Shown here: positions 37,717-48,957 of the stretch, one piece after another
Position numbering within the stretch: position 1 is the stretch's first letter
How the letters are laid out: the number at the start of each line of letters is the position of its first letter
Assembly: GCA_905250075.1 (NCBI GenBank)
Contig: CAJNOP010000294.1
Span: 165,439-229,438, forward strand
DNA: 64,000 nucleotides
Direction of reading: 5' to 3'
DNA from: Rotaria sp. Silwood1
Taxonomy: Eukaryota > Rotifera > Eurotatoria > Philodinida > Philodinidae
The notes under the pieces: generated by a model
Seen by the model: only the letters and a program-made list of their open reading frames with translations
What the model was told of the DNA's origin: nothing
Database searches by the model: none
Position numbers and translations under genes: made by a program

Positions 37717-37985
37717 TTATAGAGAAAAATAGACAATTCTAGGGGGCAATCTAGCACGTGGATAATGAATTCCTTCTGTTTCAAGAGATGTTATATGTGA
37801 AGTATATAGAGCTCGATAGTGTGCAACTTTTGAGAAAGCTTGATAATGGTACTCACTTGTTCTGTGGTACTGAACTAAACAAACTGAATCATATACCATT
37901 GGATGTACCGCAAATTGGTTTACAAATCCGCATATATGGTATCCTAGTTTTAGACAGGTCATTGAATCAGGCAAGGTCCTTGTCA
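37717..37985 (-). pseudogene. Inverted duplicate exon, minus-strand (open) copy
   Basis: An open frame containing MTCLKLGYHICGFVNQFAVH, PMVYDSVCLVQYHRTSEYHY, QAFSKVAHYRALYTSHITSL and PRARLPPRIVYFSL, ending at 37717. It aligns throughout with 36920-37353 in opposite orientation. No start or upstream exons were found, so I treat it as an orphan exon. It may be a GT92-like glycosyltransferase C-terminus; confidence in that family is low. Confidence 0.5.
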
Positions 37986-38188
37986 ACATTACTTTGTTGG
38001 AATCGTTTTCTTTTTCATGAATAAAATAACACATGAAATATTCTGAAGTGCATTGGTGCATTTTGCTTGAATTTCTTCTGTCATTATCATAAAAAAAAAT
38101 ATTTATTAAGAAAAAATATGTAGCATAAAAGAGGGATAAAACACAAAAAAAAAGAAAATTTCTGAAAATAATGTAAACCCTCTTTATT

Positions 38189-39099
38189 TTAAACCGACTG
38201 ATATGGAGTATCGCCTTTATTTAATACTCGTCGATATACATGAACAACACCATCTTTTGCATAACCAGGCAAACCAACCCAAAATGTTCGATGAGCAATT
38301 AGTTCAACACCTGCTCGTTCCAAACGAAAACGATAATAAGCAGCGAATCCAACAAAATAAGTAACAAGAAGCACACAAATGATTATGATAAATACAGCTC
38401 CTCCAGAAAGACCACTTTTGCCACCACCTCCTCCTGATGATTTCGTTGTTGTTTCTGGTGGTACATCTATAAAGAAGATAATTAAAACAAATATTATCCT
38501 TCAAAATTTGCCCCTACTTTTACATCCATCCCAACAAGCACATTTATTTTTTAAATTAAGTTTATAGTGATTGGTTGTAGGTTCACCTAAAGCTTCTAAT
38601 TCATCGGTACCATCAGTTACACATTCTAATGTAACAACGACTGTTTTTTCACCAGCTGAATAAGTAACCGAAGGACCACCTCCTATACCACCTTGATTCC
38701 ATTTTGCACTCTCTTGTGTACCAAGAGGAAAGCTAAATTTTCCATCCAGCGAAACTAAATACAATATAAAGTAAAATAGGTGAATTATATCAAATTACTA
38801 ACCTTGACAAACAGCTACTCCATTACAAGCAGGTTCTTCAGTAAATGGTTTACAAGGATTATAACTATATTCTATCATTAATAAATATTAAATAATGCAT
38901 ATTAAGACAAATTCAACATACTATAGCCGGATCCTGTCGGTGGTAATTTATCAGGATATGCAGCTTTTCCATCAGTTCGACCTAAAGAAGTTAAATCTAT
39001 GACACCTTTTGTAGCTTCAAATCGACATGGATCATCGGCAATAATTAGTGATGATAAAGAAGCAAAACAAGTGAATATTGTTAACCAAGACATCATCAT
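38189..39099 (-). CDS. Mannose-6-phosphate-receptor-like MRH protein, full-length copy
   Basis: Predicted type I sorting receptor of the M6PR/Atg27 (MRH) class, cycling between Golgi and endosome. Four exons: 39099-38922, 38871-38803, 38754-38518, 38466-38189 (253 aa; phases 1, 1, 1; introns about 50 bp). A signal peptide (MMMSWLTIFTCFASLSSLII) is followed by an MRH-like domain with paired cysteines (NPCKPF, PACNGVAVCQ, LKNKCACWDGC). Then come a Gly-rich linker, a membrane helix (AVFIIIICVLLVTYFVGFAA) and a cytoplasmic tail, RFRLERAGVELIAHRTFWVG to LNKGDTPYQSV. The tail resembles the FPHLAFW region of vertebrate M6PR. The next two copies have shorter tails. Whether it binds mannose-6-phosphate cannot be judged. 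Confidence 0.82.
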
Positions 39100-41039
39100 G
39101 ACAAGAATCTGCTTTCAAAAAAAAAACTAAAATAATCAGAGGACAAAGTAACAACAATAGCAAAACTTCATCATCATCATCATTTATCTTTTATTTTATA
39201 TTGTTTGCTTAAACACTTCAACATTTTTCTATATGACTAACTTCATCATGTTGTTATTCTTTTTTTCTTGTGCTGAGTAATGATAAATATATTCTTATTT
39301 TTGTGTTTTCGTTTTCAAATTCGTCTTAAGCGAGTGCACAAGAAATTACTACTACAAAAGAATGGGGATCGATTGGCAAAAAATTTGAACTTTCGAAAGG
39401 AACTAGCTAGGTTAAAAGAGCATAAAATGTTATCGAAAAGTCTTAATTTCCAGAATTTATTGGTCTATATTTTTTTATTACTTCGACAAGCCGATCATTT
39501 TCATCCTCAATATCGGTCTATCAAAAACTATCGCTCTAAAGATATTTTTGTGTAGAAAAATGTTGAATCACAAAATATTCAATCAAGACATTACGAAATA
39601 ATATCAATAGATAGTGTGGAATTCATTCTACGGATCTCGTCATATCAAATATGTCTAAAAGTATCTCGAAAACAATAAACAAGCCATTATTAAATGTGAA
39701 ATTGACGATGTTTGAGTCGGTTTTGCTGAATATCAAAATACGGATCTTCTCTTAAAAATATATTGATGTCTAAAGTATTGACAAGATTCCGAAAGTTCAC
39801 GTTAATAGTTTGTGCAGAAAGTTAAAACTGTTGAATCATATTTCTAGAATGTCATTAGTAATACGATTAAAGCATCATCTTTTTGCTTTTTCTCTTTTTG
39901 ATAAGATAAAAAAACAAAAAAAAAAACACTCAAGACAAAGTATTTTTTCGATGCTGTTTGTTTCTTTGAATTTTAGTCAAGAATTATTCATTTAATTGAA
40001 AGTTTTGCATATAAATTGGTATAAACTTGAGTGATTGAAGATCGAATGTAAAAAAATTCTATAAGTATTTCTTGTCATAATGTCAATATTATGATTATTA
40101 CATATCATTAGATAATCTTTATATGATTAATTGTTAATCCCATGATTATCACGTATCTCCTGTTGCCTTTGAAATCATGTGCAATAGCAATGACTGATCG
40201 ATAATTTATTGTTACCTGAAATACTTCATAGATATGAAACAGTAATAAACTGAAGGTTAGTGTTATATGATACTTATATTCAATGTTCATGAACTTGCTT
40301 ATTGCAGTGATGTTTCCCTTCTATTTTCATTGTTTTTATATTATTCATGTCGAAGATGTCATTATATATTTTTATGACATATTTTCATTAAAAAAAATCA
40401 TTTTTGCTGTTGTTGTATCAGTTTCAAAGATTTCTTTTGTAAACTGAAAAAGTTTTGTATAAACTTATTCTCAACTGGCAGTAATTTGTTTTTTCTCATT
40501 GCTTTATTCTCTATATTTTTGATGGAACGGAACTTATTAAAATTTATTCTACTTGGAAAACTTGTGAGAACCATTGTATAATAATTGTTGCATAGTTTTG
40601 TTGTTTTATCTTTCTAGCCTATTACTTGATTACTTTTGATTTGGAAAGAAAGACTTAATGACTATTGATAAAGAAAATATTTATTTTTCAAGATATTTAA
40701 TGATTGTAAGTCTGAACTCGAGCATCTTTTTCTTTTGTCTGGTGATTACACCTAAAGAAAATGACTTTGATAATCAAAAGATTGATTGAAATCATCGAAG
40801 GTCATTACTAGCTTTGTAGAGTCGTAAAAACAATTAAGATTGATATTTCGTCTTTGTATTGGACAACGCTTGATTATGTTTAGTTTAATCAATAATGTTC
40901 ATCATGATAGATCATAACATTTTATTGTGTCATAGAAACAATGGAAAAAGAAAATTTAAGAAAAAGTTCACTTCCACAGATTGAAATCTTTCGTTATGTC
41001 TTTTATTAAACTTTTGTTGACAATGCAGATGTGACCCAT
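39100..41039. other. Intergenic, start duplicated from the 45.7-45.9 kb promoter
   Basis: 39100-39290 is nearly identical to 45733-45915, the divergent promoter between the other two MRH copies. It even keeps the first codons (ATG at 39280) of the plus-strand neighbour before diverging. The remainder is AT-rich and without a gene. Confidence 0.6.
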
Positions 41040-43300
41040 GTAAAAAAAAAAAATTGTAAAAAATTTGATTATAATGCATATTTAATCATTAATATTGATT
41101 TTTAATCAAAAAATTGGATTAACTTGATTTTATTCCATAATCGATCATTTGAATTCATTACTACCCTGTAGTTTATTATTACCTTTTAATCTATTATAAT
41201 CATACATATCGAAGATAAGTGGTTTTCTCCAGATTCGAACACGAAATCTCTAATTTTCCATGGTTATTTGGATTGCTCATGCTTGAAAACTATAGAGTTG
41301 CTACTGAACCAAAGTCACACATATGTGGTAAAGTTGGAACTCCTATGTCAATTTCCTTGAATCGAGATGGTGCAATTATATTAATAATTGATTCAAATCG
41401 GTTAGAAGAAAAATAATCAATTATTTTGGAATATTCTAAAATTAATGGATTTTAAAGGGATTGTTTTCAAAAGCGTTTATAATTGATTGAACTTTTACTC
41501 AATTATTGTGGAACTCACATATTTCCGAAGAAAACATAGTGAGTGAAAGCTTGAATCGAGCTTTTTGCTGCTTCCCACCACTCTTTCCTTCGTTCACTTT
41601 AGACCCTACCACCTACGAATGAAAATCCAACGATTATAGAATATGTTTTCAGAACAATGGTTGAAGGCGAGGGCATCAGTCCTACAATACGTATCCCTAG
41701 TAACGGGAAAACATGTGTCAGTAACAACATTGCCTGAATCGTTCTTGAACTTTCCAGAATCTTTCACAGCATTTTATGTATCTTAGATTTCTACTGTAGA
41801 TTCTAACTAGCGTATTTATTATGATTTCTGTTACTACGTACAGAGAAAGGCTCTTATTGCAAGTATCAGCTAGTATCATAATGATATTAGTGATCTAACG
41901 GAGTCAGAATAAGATGCAAACTGAAAAGTAGGAATTGATTCAGTTCTAAAGTTAGGAAAAGCTCATCAGTATATGCTTATGTGTGTCCAGAGAAGCAATG
42001 GTGTGCTCAATAACTACTTGAATGATTAAACTTCTTCTGTAATAAAAGACTACTTTGAAGAAACGATACATCGGAGATCATAAAAGTCTGGATCTTAATT
42101 AGTTGATTTATCAAAAAATAGGTACTTTAATCAATATATTTGCATCAACAGATGCCTACTATTCAGGGCTAAGAGCTGAAAAATCTTAAAAGACAGATGT
42201 CAGCATTTTTTTCCTGGGTTTTTTAAATTTCTTTCATTAAAAGTTATGAAAAAAAGTGGAACACAATAGAAGACCTCCTGAAAACGATATACATTTGAAC
42301 ATGATAGAAGGTTCGAAGTGTTCTATTATGAAGGGGCTTATATGAATGTGTATAGCATGGTAATATGATGCTTGAACCGACAAAACCCGGAACTAAATGA
42401 TACTCACGGCTTTTTATGATATGTAATACCTCTATTATAATACGACAAAACAATATCATATTGGAAATGTCTCTGGAAATACAAATAAGTGTTTCAAGCA
42501 AAAAGATATTAAATAAATCTAACAAATTGGCAGAATTGGACTTTTGAATGCAAACTATTTCGAAATGTTCAAATTTTAGAGCAAGTATACCAACTATAGA
42601 AACTGTTACCATTTTCAATTGTTCATCTATTTCACTTTCTTCAAATAAATTGTTACACCCTTCCTTACAATACACCATAGATTCATACGACTGAAAGTTT
42701 GTGAGCTCCACACTCCGCCTTTTAAGGAACCACACTCATCAATATTTCACATTATTCTAAACAACCAAAACTTTCAGAGATTATTCCTCAAATCGATTAA
42801 AACAATATCTTTTCTCACTGGCTTCTTTTAATGACTCTAAAGCAAACTAATTTCAATAGATTATTCTTGAAATACATTAAAATTTATTTTATAGATTGTT
42901 TTAAAAATCTATTAGCATTGATTAGACTTCTAGTCGATTATTTATGATGATTCAAAGGTTAATGGATTTTAATAGATTATTCGAGAGGAAATGGGTTATA
43001 AACAATTATTTTTCAAACCTATGAAAATTAATTAGATTTCTAATTAGTGATTTAGAGTTATTCATAAGCAAATCGATTTTAATAGATTATTTGAGAAGAA
43101 ATTTATTAAAGCAGATTGTTTTTGAAATTTATTAAAATTGATTAGATTTTTAATCAATTATTCAGGTTTTTTGCCGAATAATCAATTTTAATCTATTATT
43201 TTGTTGAATTTAATCAAAACTATTGTCTATAATCGAATTTTTGTAATTTTTAGTTGAAAAATCAGTTTTAATCTGATTTTTTGACCGTGTTTTTTTTTAT
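41040..43300. mobile_element. Possible transposon with AATC/GATT-rich ends
   Basis: 41040-41510 and 42780-43290 share many AATC/GATT words (TTTTAATCAA, AATCGATTTTAATAGATTATT). The outer ends look like weak inverted repeats (CCCATGTAAAAAAAA against TTTTTTTTTATATGTGG). At 42895-43170 the words form about 2.5 tandem units of about 110 bp. A 163-codon minus-strand frame lies between (42244-42735). The boundaries are approximate. Confidence 0.4.
42244..42735 (-). CDS. Unrecognised 163-codon open frame
   Basis: Uninterrupted from ATG at 42735 to the stop at 42244, starting MWFLKRRSVELTNFQSYESM and including CKEGCNNLFEESEIDEQLKM. Such a length is unlikely by chance at this base composition. No domain is recognised; mid-protein stretches are hydrophobic. 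It lies inside a possible transposon, so it may encode an element protein or be a remnant. Confidence 0.35.
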   Translation of the reverse strand: MWFLKRRSVELTNFQSYESMVYCKEGCNNLFEESEIDEQLKMVTVSIVGILALKFEHFEIVCIQKSNSANLLDLFNIFLLETLICISRDISNMILFCRIIIEVLHIIKSREYHLVPGFVGSSIILPCYTHSYKPLHNRTLRTFYHVQMYIVFRRSSIVFHFFS

Positions 43301-44966
43301 ATGTGGATGTGTGAATGATTCGATTGATGAAGAAGTAAAAAATTAATTAAAATCAAGCCCAAATGTGACATTGAATAAACTACTATACGTTTTTAAAACT
43401 AAACTCGTCTCAAATTGCATAATTTTTTTTCTTTTCTTAGAGACTACGAACAGTTAGGACACGTGCAGAGATCGTTATTATCCAACCGAACATTTGTCGA
43501 CAAAAAGACAATTATCGTCAGTCACAACTCTAGGTTTGCCAACGAGTTTGTTCAAAAGCGAGTTTCCAAAATTGATAGATTAGAGAATAAATGTCGCACG
43601 TAGCTAGGGTTTTTTTCGAGATAATTGAGAATATATGATTATATAAGCGTTGTTTAAAGTAGTGTCATCGTTTCCAATATAGAACGAGGCGTTGTTGTAC
43701 AAATCACTCACGATTCTATGCAATTAAATACCTAGAAATAATTAGTGCACATTATTGTATTTATTCAGCCACATCATCTACAATCAGATAAGTCTTTTGG
43801 GAATTAAAAACTAAAGTATCGTAATGCACAACAAATTATTGTTTGAAATATTGCCTGAACTATCATAGAATAAAAAATGTGTCTCAATATCTGTCTTAAT
43901 ACAACAGAAAAGCTGCTGAAGATGATTTCCAACTATTTATGCTACCATTATTGAATGTCATTCATCAAAGGTATGCTGCAATGAAGTCCAAGAGTTTAGT
44001 CGGCTACCTATTATTAGCTTACCCATTATTCAGATTATCATAACAGATATGTCTAATATCAGTCTATATGTAAACCTTTCGTTTCAGTGAACAATTCGGC
44101 GTTAAAATTCGAAAATCGGCAAATTAGGAAATAATTTGACGTAAGTAGTATCAACAGAAAAATGAGTAAGAAGATAATATTTTGTTCAGTGTTTCTAAAC
44201 ATATTCTAGAATGTTGATTCAACAATTTAAAGTTTTCAATCATTTATTAACGTTCTTATACAAAATTGGTAAGTACAGTTTCATAAAAATATCAAAAAAT
44301 ATTATTTATAATAAACAACATTATCATGAACTTTTTGGAATCGTGCTAATATTTGAGACCTCAACATATTTTTTATAAAAAGATCCGTCCTTTGGCACTC
44401 TAAAAACCCATCAGAAATTCATTATAAATTCTTGAGAAAAAAATGACTAGATAGAAGAAGCAAAGAGAATCAAGACATTAAGTGAAATAGGCTAAATCAT
44501 CATCGATTTCACATATTATAATGGAGTATTTCTTTTTCCCAGAAACTTCATAACATATATAAGATATAGAATTTCGCAGAGCGAAATTCATACTATCGAT
44601 TGATATTATTCCTTAATACCTAAACTGAATTTTTTGCAATACAATATTTCCTACATGAAAATAACTTAAGAACTATAGTTTTTGATAGATTGGTATTGCG
44701 AGTGAAAATAATCAGGCTGTCAAAGTATTACAAAATACAGGCTAACAGTTGTGCAAATTTAGATTTTTTGATAACATTTTCTGTTCTTTCAACCTAGCTA
44801 ATTTATTTTAAAAACTCAATTTTTTTTGGCAATTGGTTTCAATAAAAATGCCGTAATTTCTATTAATTGTCTTTATTCTTTTCGTTTGCTATAGAAAATT
44901 AATTAGCTTAAATCCAGCACCAAAAACAACTAAAAAAGTTCAATATGAAAGTTCTCATCTTTTACA
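43301..44966. other. Intergenic, no supported gene
   Basis: A 62-codon frame after an acceptor-like TTTTCTTAG at about 43440 (DYEQLGHVQRSLLSNRTFVD onward) is open but isolated. Nothing else stands out. Confidence 0.4.
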
Positions 44967-45732
44967 CTATAAGACAAATCCAGTGAAATAATCAAAAACA
45001 AGAATAAGAAAAATTATGGTAAATATAGCTCCTCCAGAAAGACTACTGCTGCCGCCACCTCCTTCTGATGATTTCGTTGTTGTTTCTGGTGGTACATCTA
45101 TAAAGAAGATAATTAAAACAAATATTATCCTTCAAAGTTGTCCCTACTTTTACATCCATCCCAACAAGCACATTTATGTTTTAAATTAAGTTTATAGTGA
45201 TTGGTTGAAACTTCACCTAAAGCTTCTAATTCATTGGTACCATCAGTTACACATTCTAATGTAACAACGACTGTTTTTTCACCAGCTGAATAAGTAACCG
45301 AAGGACCACCTCCTATACCACCTTGATTCCAGGTTGCACTCTCTTGTGTACCAAGGGAAAAGCTAAATTTTCCATCCATCGAAACTAAATACAATATAAA
45401 GTAAAATAGGTGAATTATATCAAATTACTAACCTTGACAAACAGCTACTCCTTTACAAGCAGGTTCTTCAGTAAATGGTTTACAAGGATTATAACTATAT
45501 TCTATCATTAATAAATATTAAATAATGCATATTAAGACAAATTCAACATACTATAGCCGGATCCTGTCGATGGTAATTTATCAGGATATGCAGCTTTTCC
45601 ATCAGTTCGACCTAAAGAAGTTAAATCTATGACACCTTTTGTAGAAGATTCAAATCGACATGGATCATTGGCAATAATTAGTGATGATAAAAAAGCAAAA
45701 CAAGTGAATATTGTTAACCAAGACATCATCAT
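44967..45732 (-). CDS. MRH receptor-like copy 2, lacking the cytoplasmic tail
   Basis: Near-identical duplicate of the gene at 38189-39099. Exons 45732-45552, 45501-45433, 45384-45148 and 45097-44967 (205 aa) use the same splice sites and phases. Signal peptide, cysteines (NPCKPF, PACKGVAVCQ, KHKCACWDGC) and the Gly/Ser linker are kept. The last exon runs through a changed membrane helix (GAIFTIIFLILVFDYFTGFVL) and stops at TAG 44967-44969, so about 50 tail residues, including the FW-containing segment, are missing. It should reach the membrane but lack the sorting tail. It shares a divergent promoter region with copy 3 at 45901. Confidence 0.8.
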
Positions 45733-45900
45733 GACAAGAATCTGCTTTCAAAAAAAAATGAAATAATTAGAGGACAAAGTAACAACAATAGTAAAACTTC
45801 ATCATCCTCATTTATCTTTTATTTTATATTGTTTGCTTAAACACTTCAACATTTTTCTATTTAACTAACTATATCTGGTTGTTCTTCTTTTTTGTGCTGA
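45733..45900. promoter_or_regulatory. Divergent promoter region between two MRH genes
   Basis: Only 168 bp separate the opposite-facing start codons at 45732 and 45901. The segment is duplicated upstream of copy 1 (39100-39280). No TATA box was clearly identified. Confidence 0.5.
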
Positions 45901-46496
45901 ATGATGATGAAACTTTTCTTCTTTTTTGTTTTTTTTAATATTCAGCTTACACAACATGCTTCTATTAATGTATTAACTAAAAATGATTGTACTTATAAAG
46001 ATGGTAGATTTGGTAGTATTAATTTATCTCAAGTTGGTTTGAAACATGGCATACCTGCTTTTCGACATATTCATAAAGATGATTTTTATTATTCGTAAGA
46101 TTTTATTATTTAATTTATTTATTGAAAATATTCTTAATCTTCTACAGTTACAATCCATGCTATTCATTTTCTGAAGAACCATCTTGTATTAATGTAGCTA
46201 TATGTCAAAGTAAGTGTTTTGTTTTTTAAATGACAAAAAAAAAGAACAAATATCTCGTATTTTTAGCATACAAAGATCAATCAGTTTCTTTTATTCTTGG
46301 TTATAATTCAATTGTAACATGGTCAATAAGTATGGATGGAAAAGCAACACTTATTTATTCAGCAGATGATCGTCAATCCATTGTTAATCTTGTATGTTCT
46401 CAAGAACTTGATCAACTTATTATTAATGGAGAATATGAACATAAACAATATAATTTAACATTATCTAGTAAATGTGCTTGTTGGAATGAATGTTAA
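45901..46496 (+). CDS. MRH protein copy 3, secreted form without membrane helix
   Basis: Divergent paralogue of the two minus-strand MRH genes. Three exons: 45901-46094, 46148-46209 and 46267-46496 (161 aa; phases 2 and 1). A signal peptide (MMMKLFFFFVFFNIQLTQHA) leads to NDCTYKDGRFGSINLSQVGL, YNPCYSFSEEPSCINVAIC, SIVTWSISMDGKATLIYSAD and SSKCACWNEC, then TAA directly after the last cysteine. The spacing of the cysteines matches the other copies. There is no linker, helix or tail, so the product is probably a soluble lumenal or secreted MRH domain. Intron 1 uses a different phase from the minus-strand copies. Confidence 0.78.
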
Positions 46497-46800
46497 AATT
46501 GTTTTTTTTTTTTGTTTTCTATTTTATTTCATTAATAACAATAAGGAATAGAAACTATCTGAACCAAAAGAAGAAAAAACAAAAGAACTACATAATACTG
46601 GAATGAAATGAAATAAATAAATATCTGTTCAAATAATGAGCAAAAGAAATAAACACCGGACAACAAAAAGAAAATATCAGTTTGATTGTTCATAGGAAAT
46701 GAAAGATTAATTGATTGTTGACGAGAAACAAAGTTAAATAATATCCGACAAAAGAAAAGAAAAGAAAAAAAAAACAACTATAAATTATCCTGAGAAATGT
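46497..46800. other. Intergenic between convergent genes
   Basis: A/T-rich 3' region shared by the MRH copy 3 and ELOF1 copy 2 ends. No feature beyond homopolymer runs. Confidence 0.5.
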
Positions 46801-47775
46801 TTATGATACTATCGATTGATTTTTATTAGCTTCTTCACATGCATCAATCCATGCATTGTATACATCGATTGGTTCACATAAATCTAAAACAAAAAATAGA
46901 CAGAAAATTATATTTGAATAATTTTTATAGTTAGTCATTTAATGCAAGAAGGTATAAACGAATATTGTGTTCACGAACTGCACATTGTTAGAACGTTTAG
47001 TAACGAAAAACCCAATTAAAGACATACCGATATTGTCTTCATCCTATATGTTGGATACGATCTCCATAAGTAATATTTATTGTTCCATAGGACAATATAA
47101 CTGAAAGAAAATTAATTTTTCTTTAATCAGTGTTATTTAAGTTAGTTGCTTATGTTGACGTTTGATTATTGTGGACAAAACCCATTTTAAAGGTATTCGC
47201 CTTCTTTTTTCTGGTTATTGCTAGTCAATGAAGAGAATAAAATCGATCTGTCTGGAATTTTTACCACAGATAGACAATCTAAAATAAGGATACTCTTAAA
47301 GTATAATTTAGATTTGTTTGAATCTGTTTTGAAAAATATTTTTTATAGTTTGAAATATATTCTTCCATGTACGAATTACTTGAATAACATACCTAAATGG
47401 AGCATTGTTTTAAGTCATAAAAATGAAGATTTTACTGATTGTGGAAACGAATTTTTTTCGAGAGAAAAACTGAAATGTTGTCTTGAGAAGTTTTTTGAAA
47501 AGAAACTCAATCGTCATTGTAAATCTTCTAAGCTACCTTTTGATTTGTTCATGAAACTAAATCGCCCTATGTATTTGTTCATACTTACAATTCACATCAG
47601 TTTCATATGTTTCTGAACAAATTCGACATAAAATTTGTGCACGTTGTTTTCTTCGATCAAATTTTACATCACATGAACTTTCATGATTACAAAATGGACA
47701 TTCAAAAACTGTTGGTAATGTTTGTATTCGTTTCATACTTTTTCGTGGTTGTCGTTTACTTTTTTTACGACCCAT
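46801..47775 (-). CDS. ELOF1: ELOF1 transcription elongation factor, copy 2
   Basis: Small zinc-ribbon protein that rides with RNA polymerase II during elongation and transcription-coupled repair. Two exons, 47775-47589 and 46883-46801 (89 aa, phase 1). It starts MGRKKSKRQPRKSMKRIQTL, like the basic [13 protein letters not shown] start of animal ELOF1. The zinc ribbon is FECPFCNHESSCDVK with LCRICSETYET, and the C-terminal block is YLCEPIDVYNAWIDACEEAN. The first intron of the neighbouring copy is absent; the shared intron before YL has grown to 705 bp. The two ELOF1 genes are head-to-tail, 147 bp apart. The four zinc-ligand cysteines are present, so it should be functional. Confidence 0.9.
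47218..47616 (+). other. Open frame inside the ELOF1 copy 2 intron, opposite strand
   Basis: 132 codons without a stop, largely within the 46884-47588 intron. It has no ATG near its start, but an acceptor-like TTGCTAG precedes it. It includes LDLFESVLKNIFYSLKYIL and REKLKCCLEKFFEKKLNRHC. No known domain; it may be a chance frame or an exon remnant. Confidence 0.25.
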
Positions 47776-47922
47776 TTTTTTTTATTTATAGATATTTTCT
47801 AATCTGTAAAAATAATATATATTTTTGTCGAATTACGAAAGAAAACATTATATTTCTTTGTATAAAAAAAAAAAAGAACCAAACAAAATATTGTTATGAA
47901 GAAAGAAGAAAAAAAAAACAAA

Positions 47923-48295
47923 TTAATCTCGATTTTGCTCTTCACATGCATCAATCCATGAGTTATATACATCAATTGGTTCACTTAAATCTATAAATAT
48001 AGGATAGAATAGAAAAAATAAAAAAAAAAATAATATTTACAATGAATTGCTGTTGAATATGTTTCTTGACACATACGACATTCAATTGTACCTACATTTG
48101 CTTTTCGATCACTAGAAAATAAAAAAATAAAAACAATTTATATTTATTTATTTGATAAAAATTCTTGATTATAGCTTACATTTTAACTTCACATGAACGA
48201 TCATGTGAACAGAATGGACATGGAAATACAAGAGTAAGAGCTGCAACTCGTTTTTGTTTTGGTGGTGGCTTTCGTTTTGATTTACGTTTACCCAT
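47923..48295 (-). CDS. ELOF1: ELOF1 transcription elongation factor, copy 1
   Basis: Three exons: 48295-48180, 48111-48041 and 47990-47923 (84 aa; phases 2 and 1). Begins [20 protein letters not shown], nearest to the conserved basic tail of ELOF1. Zinc ribbon [13 protein letters not shown] and [12 protein letters not shown]-terminal [20 protein letters not shown], almost the same as vertebrate YLSEPVDVYSDWIDACE. Length matches the family (about 83 aa). Introns are 68 and 50 bp. This copy keeps an intron after SCEVK that copy 2 lacks. Its closeness to the consensus suggests it is the conserved copy. Confidence 0.93.
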
Positions 48296-48955
48296 TTTTT
48301 TTATAGTTGATGCAAGTCTGAAGCAAAAAAGGAAAAAAATAAATGGCGTCTTGAATCAAAGATATTGTTATTGTCCTTATGATCAAGCGTACAATATTTA
48401 TAGTCGAGTTTGTTAAAAGGAAAAAAAAACAAAGAGAGAAAAATCGATTTGATTGTTCGCTTTTAACAATAATTAAATAAACTAAAAGATGGCGCTATAT
48501 TGCTACCGATAAGAATATTTTTTTTGCAAACAAAAGTAATGTAAAACGATAACTCAGAAGTTAAACAATAAAAAAAAGACAGAAAATTTGAATGTCTTCA
48601 TGCATTGGAGTCTTGTGTTTTAGTCCTTTGAAGGGTAATACTTTTGAATATTCTCTCGTGTCGAGAAAACGATGCTGAATGAAAGACTAAGGAACATTAT
48701 TATTACCCAAGGTAACCTGAGATGGCTACGATTAGATGGAATCGATCATATTTGGGAGGATTTTTAGTAGTTTTGGGGAAATAGGTAAGCAAAAACTATA
48801 ACAAAACGCTAGAGAAAAACGAAAATTTTTCAAGAGTGGAGAATAGAGCTCATGGGATCCAAAATTCTCATACTTGGATCCGGAACCAACCCGACGGACT
48901 CCATTGAAGAACAATCTGCTCGAGACATCCCAGAACGTCTAACTCGAATCATTAA
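48296..48955. other. Intergenic upstream of the pogo element
   Basis: 48850-48950 has higher G+C and is open on both strands (plus: KILILGSGTNPTDSIEEQSA), but shows no recognised domain. It may be old coding or repeat sequence. Confidence 0.35.
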
Positions 48956-48957
48956 TA

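Noticed and set aside
41219-41320. tRNA-like sequence on the minus strand (GTTCGAATC box and a GGTTCAGTAGC start)
   Set aside because: The T-stem and acceptor stem do not pair, so at most a very old tRNA-derived fragment.
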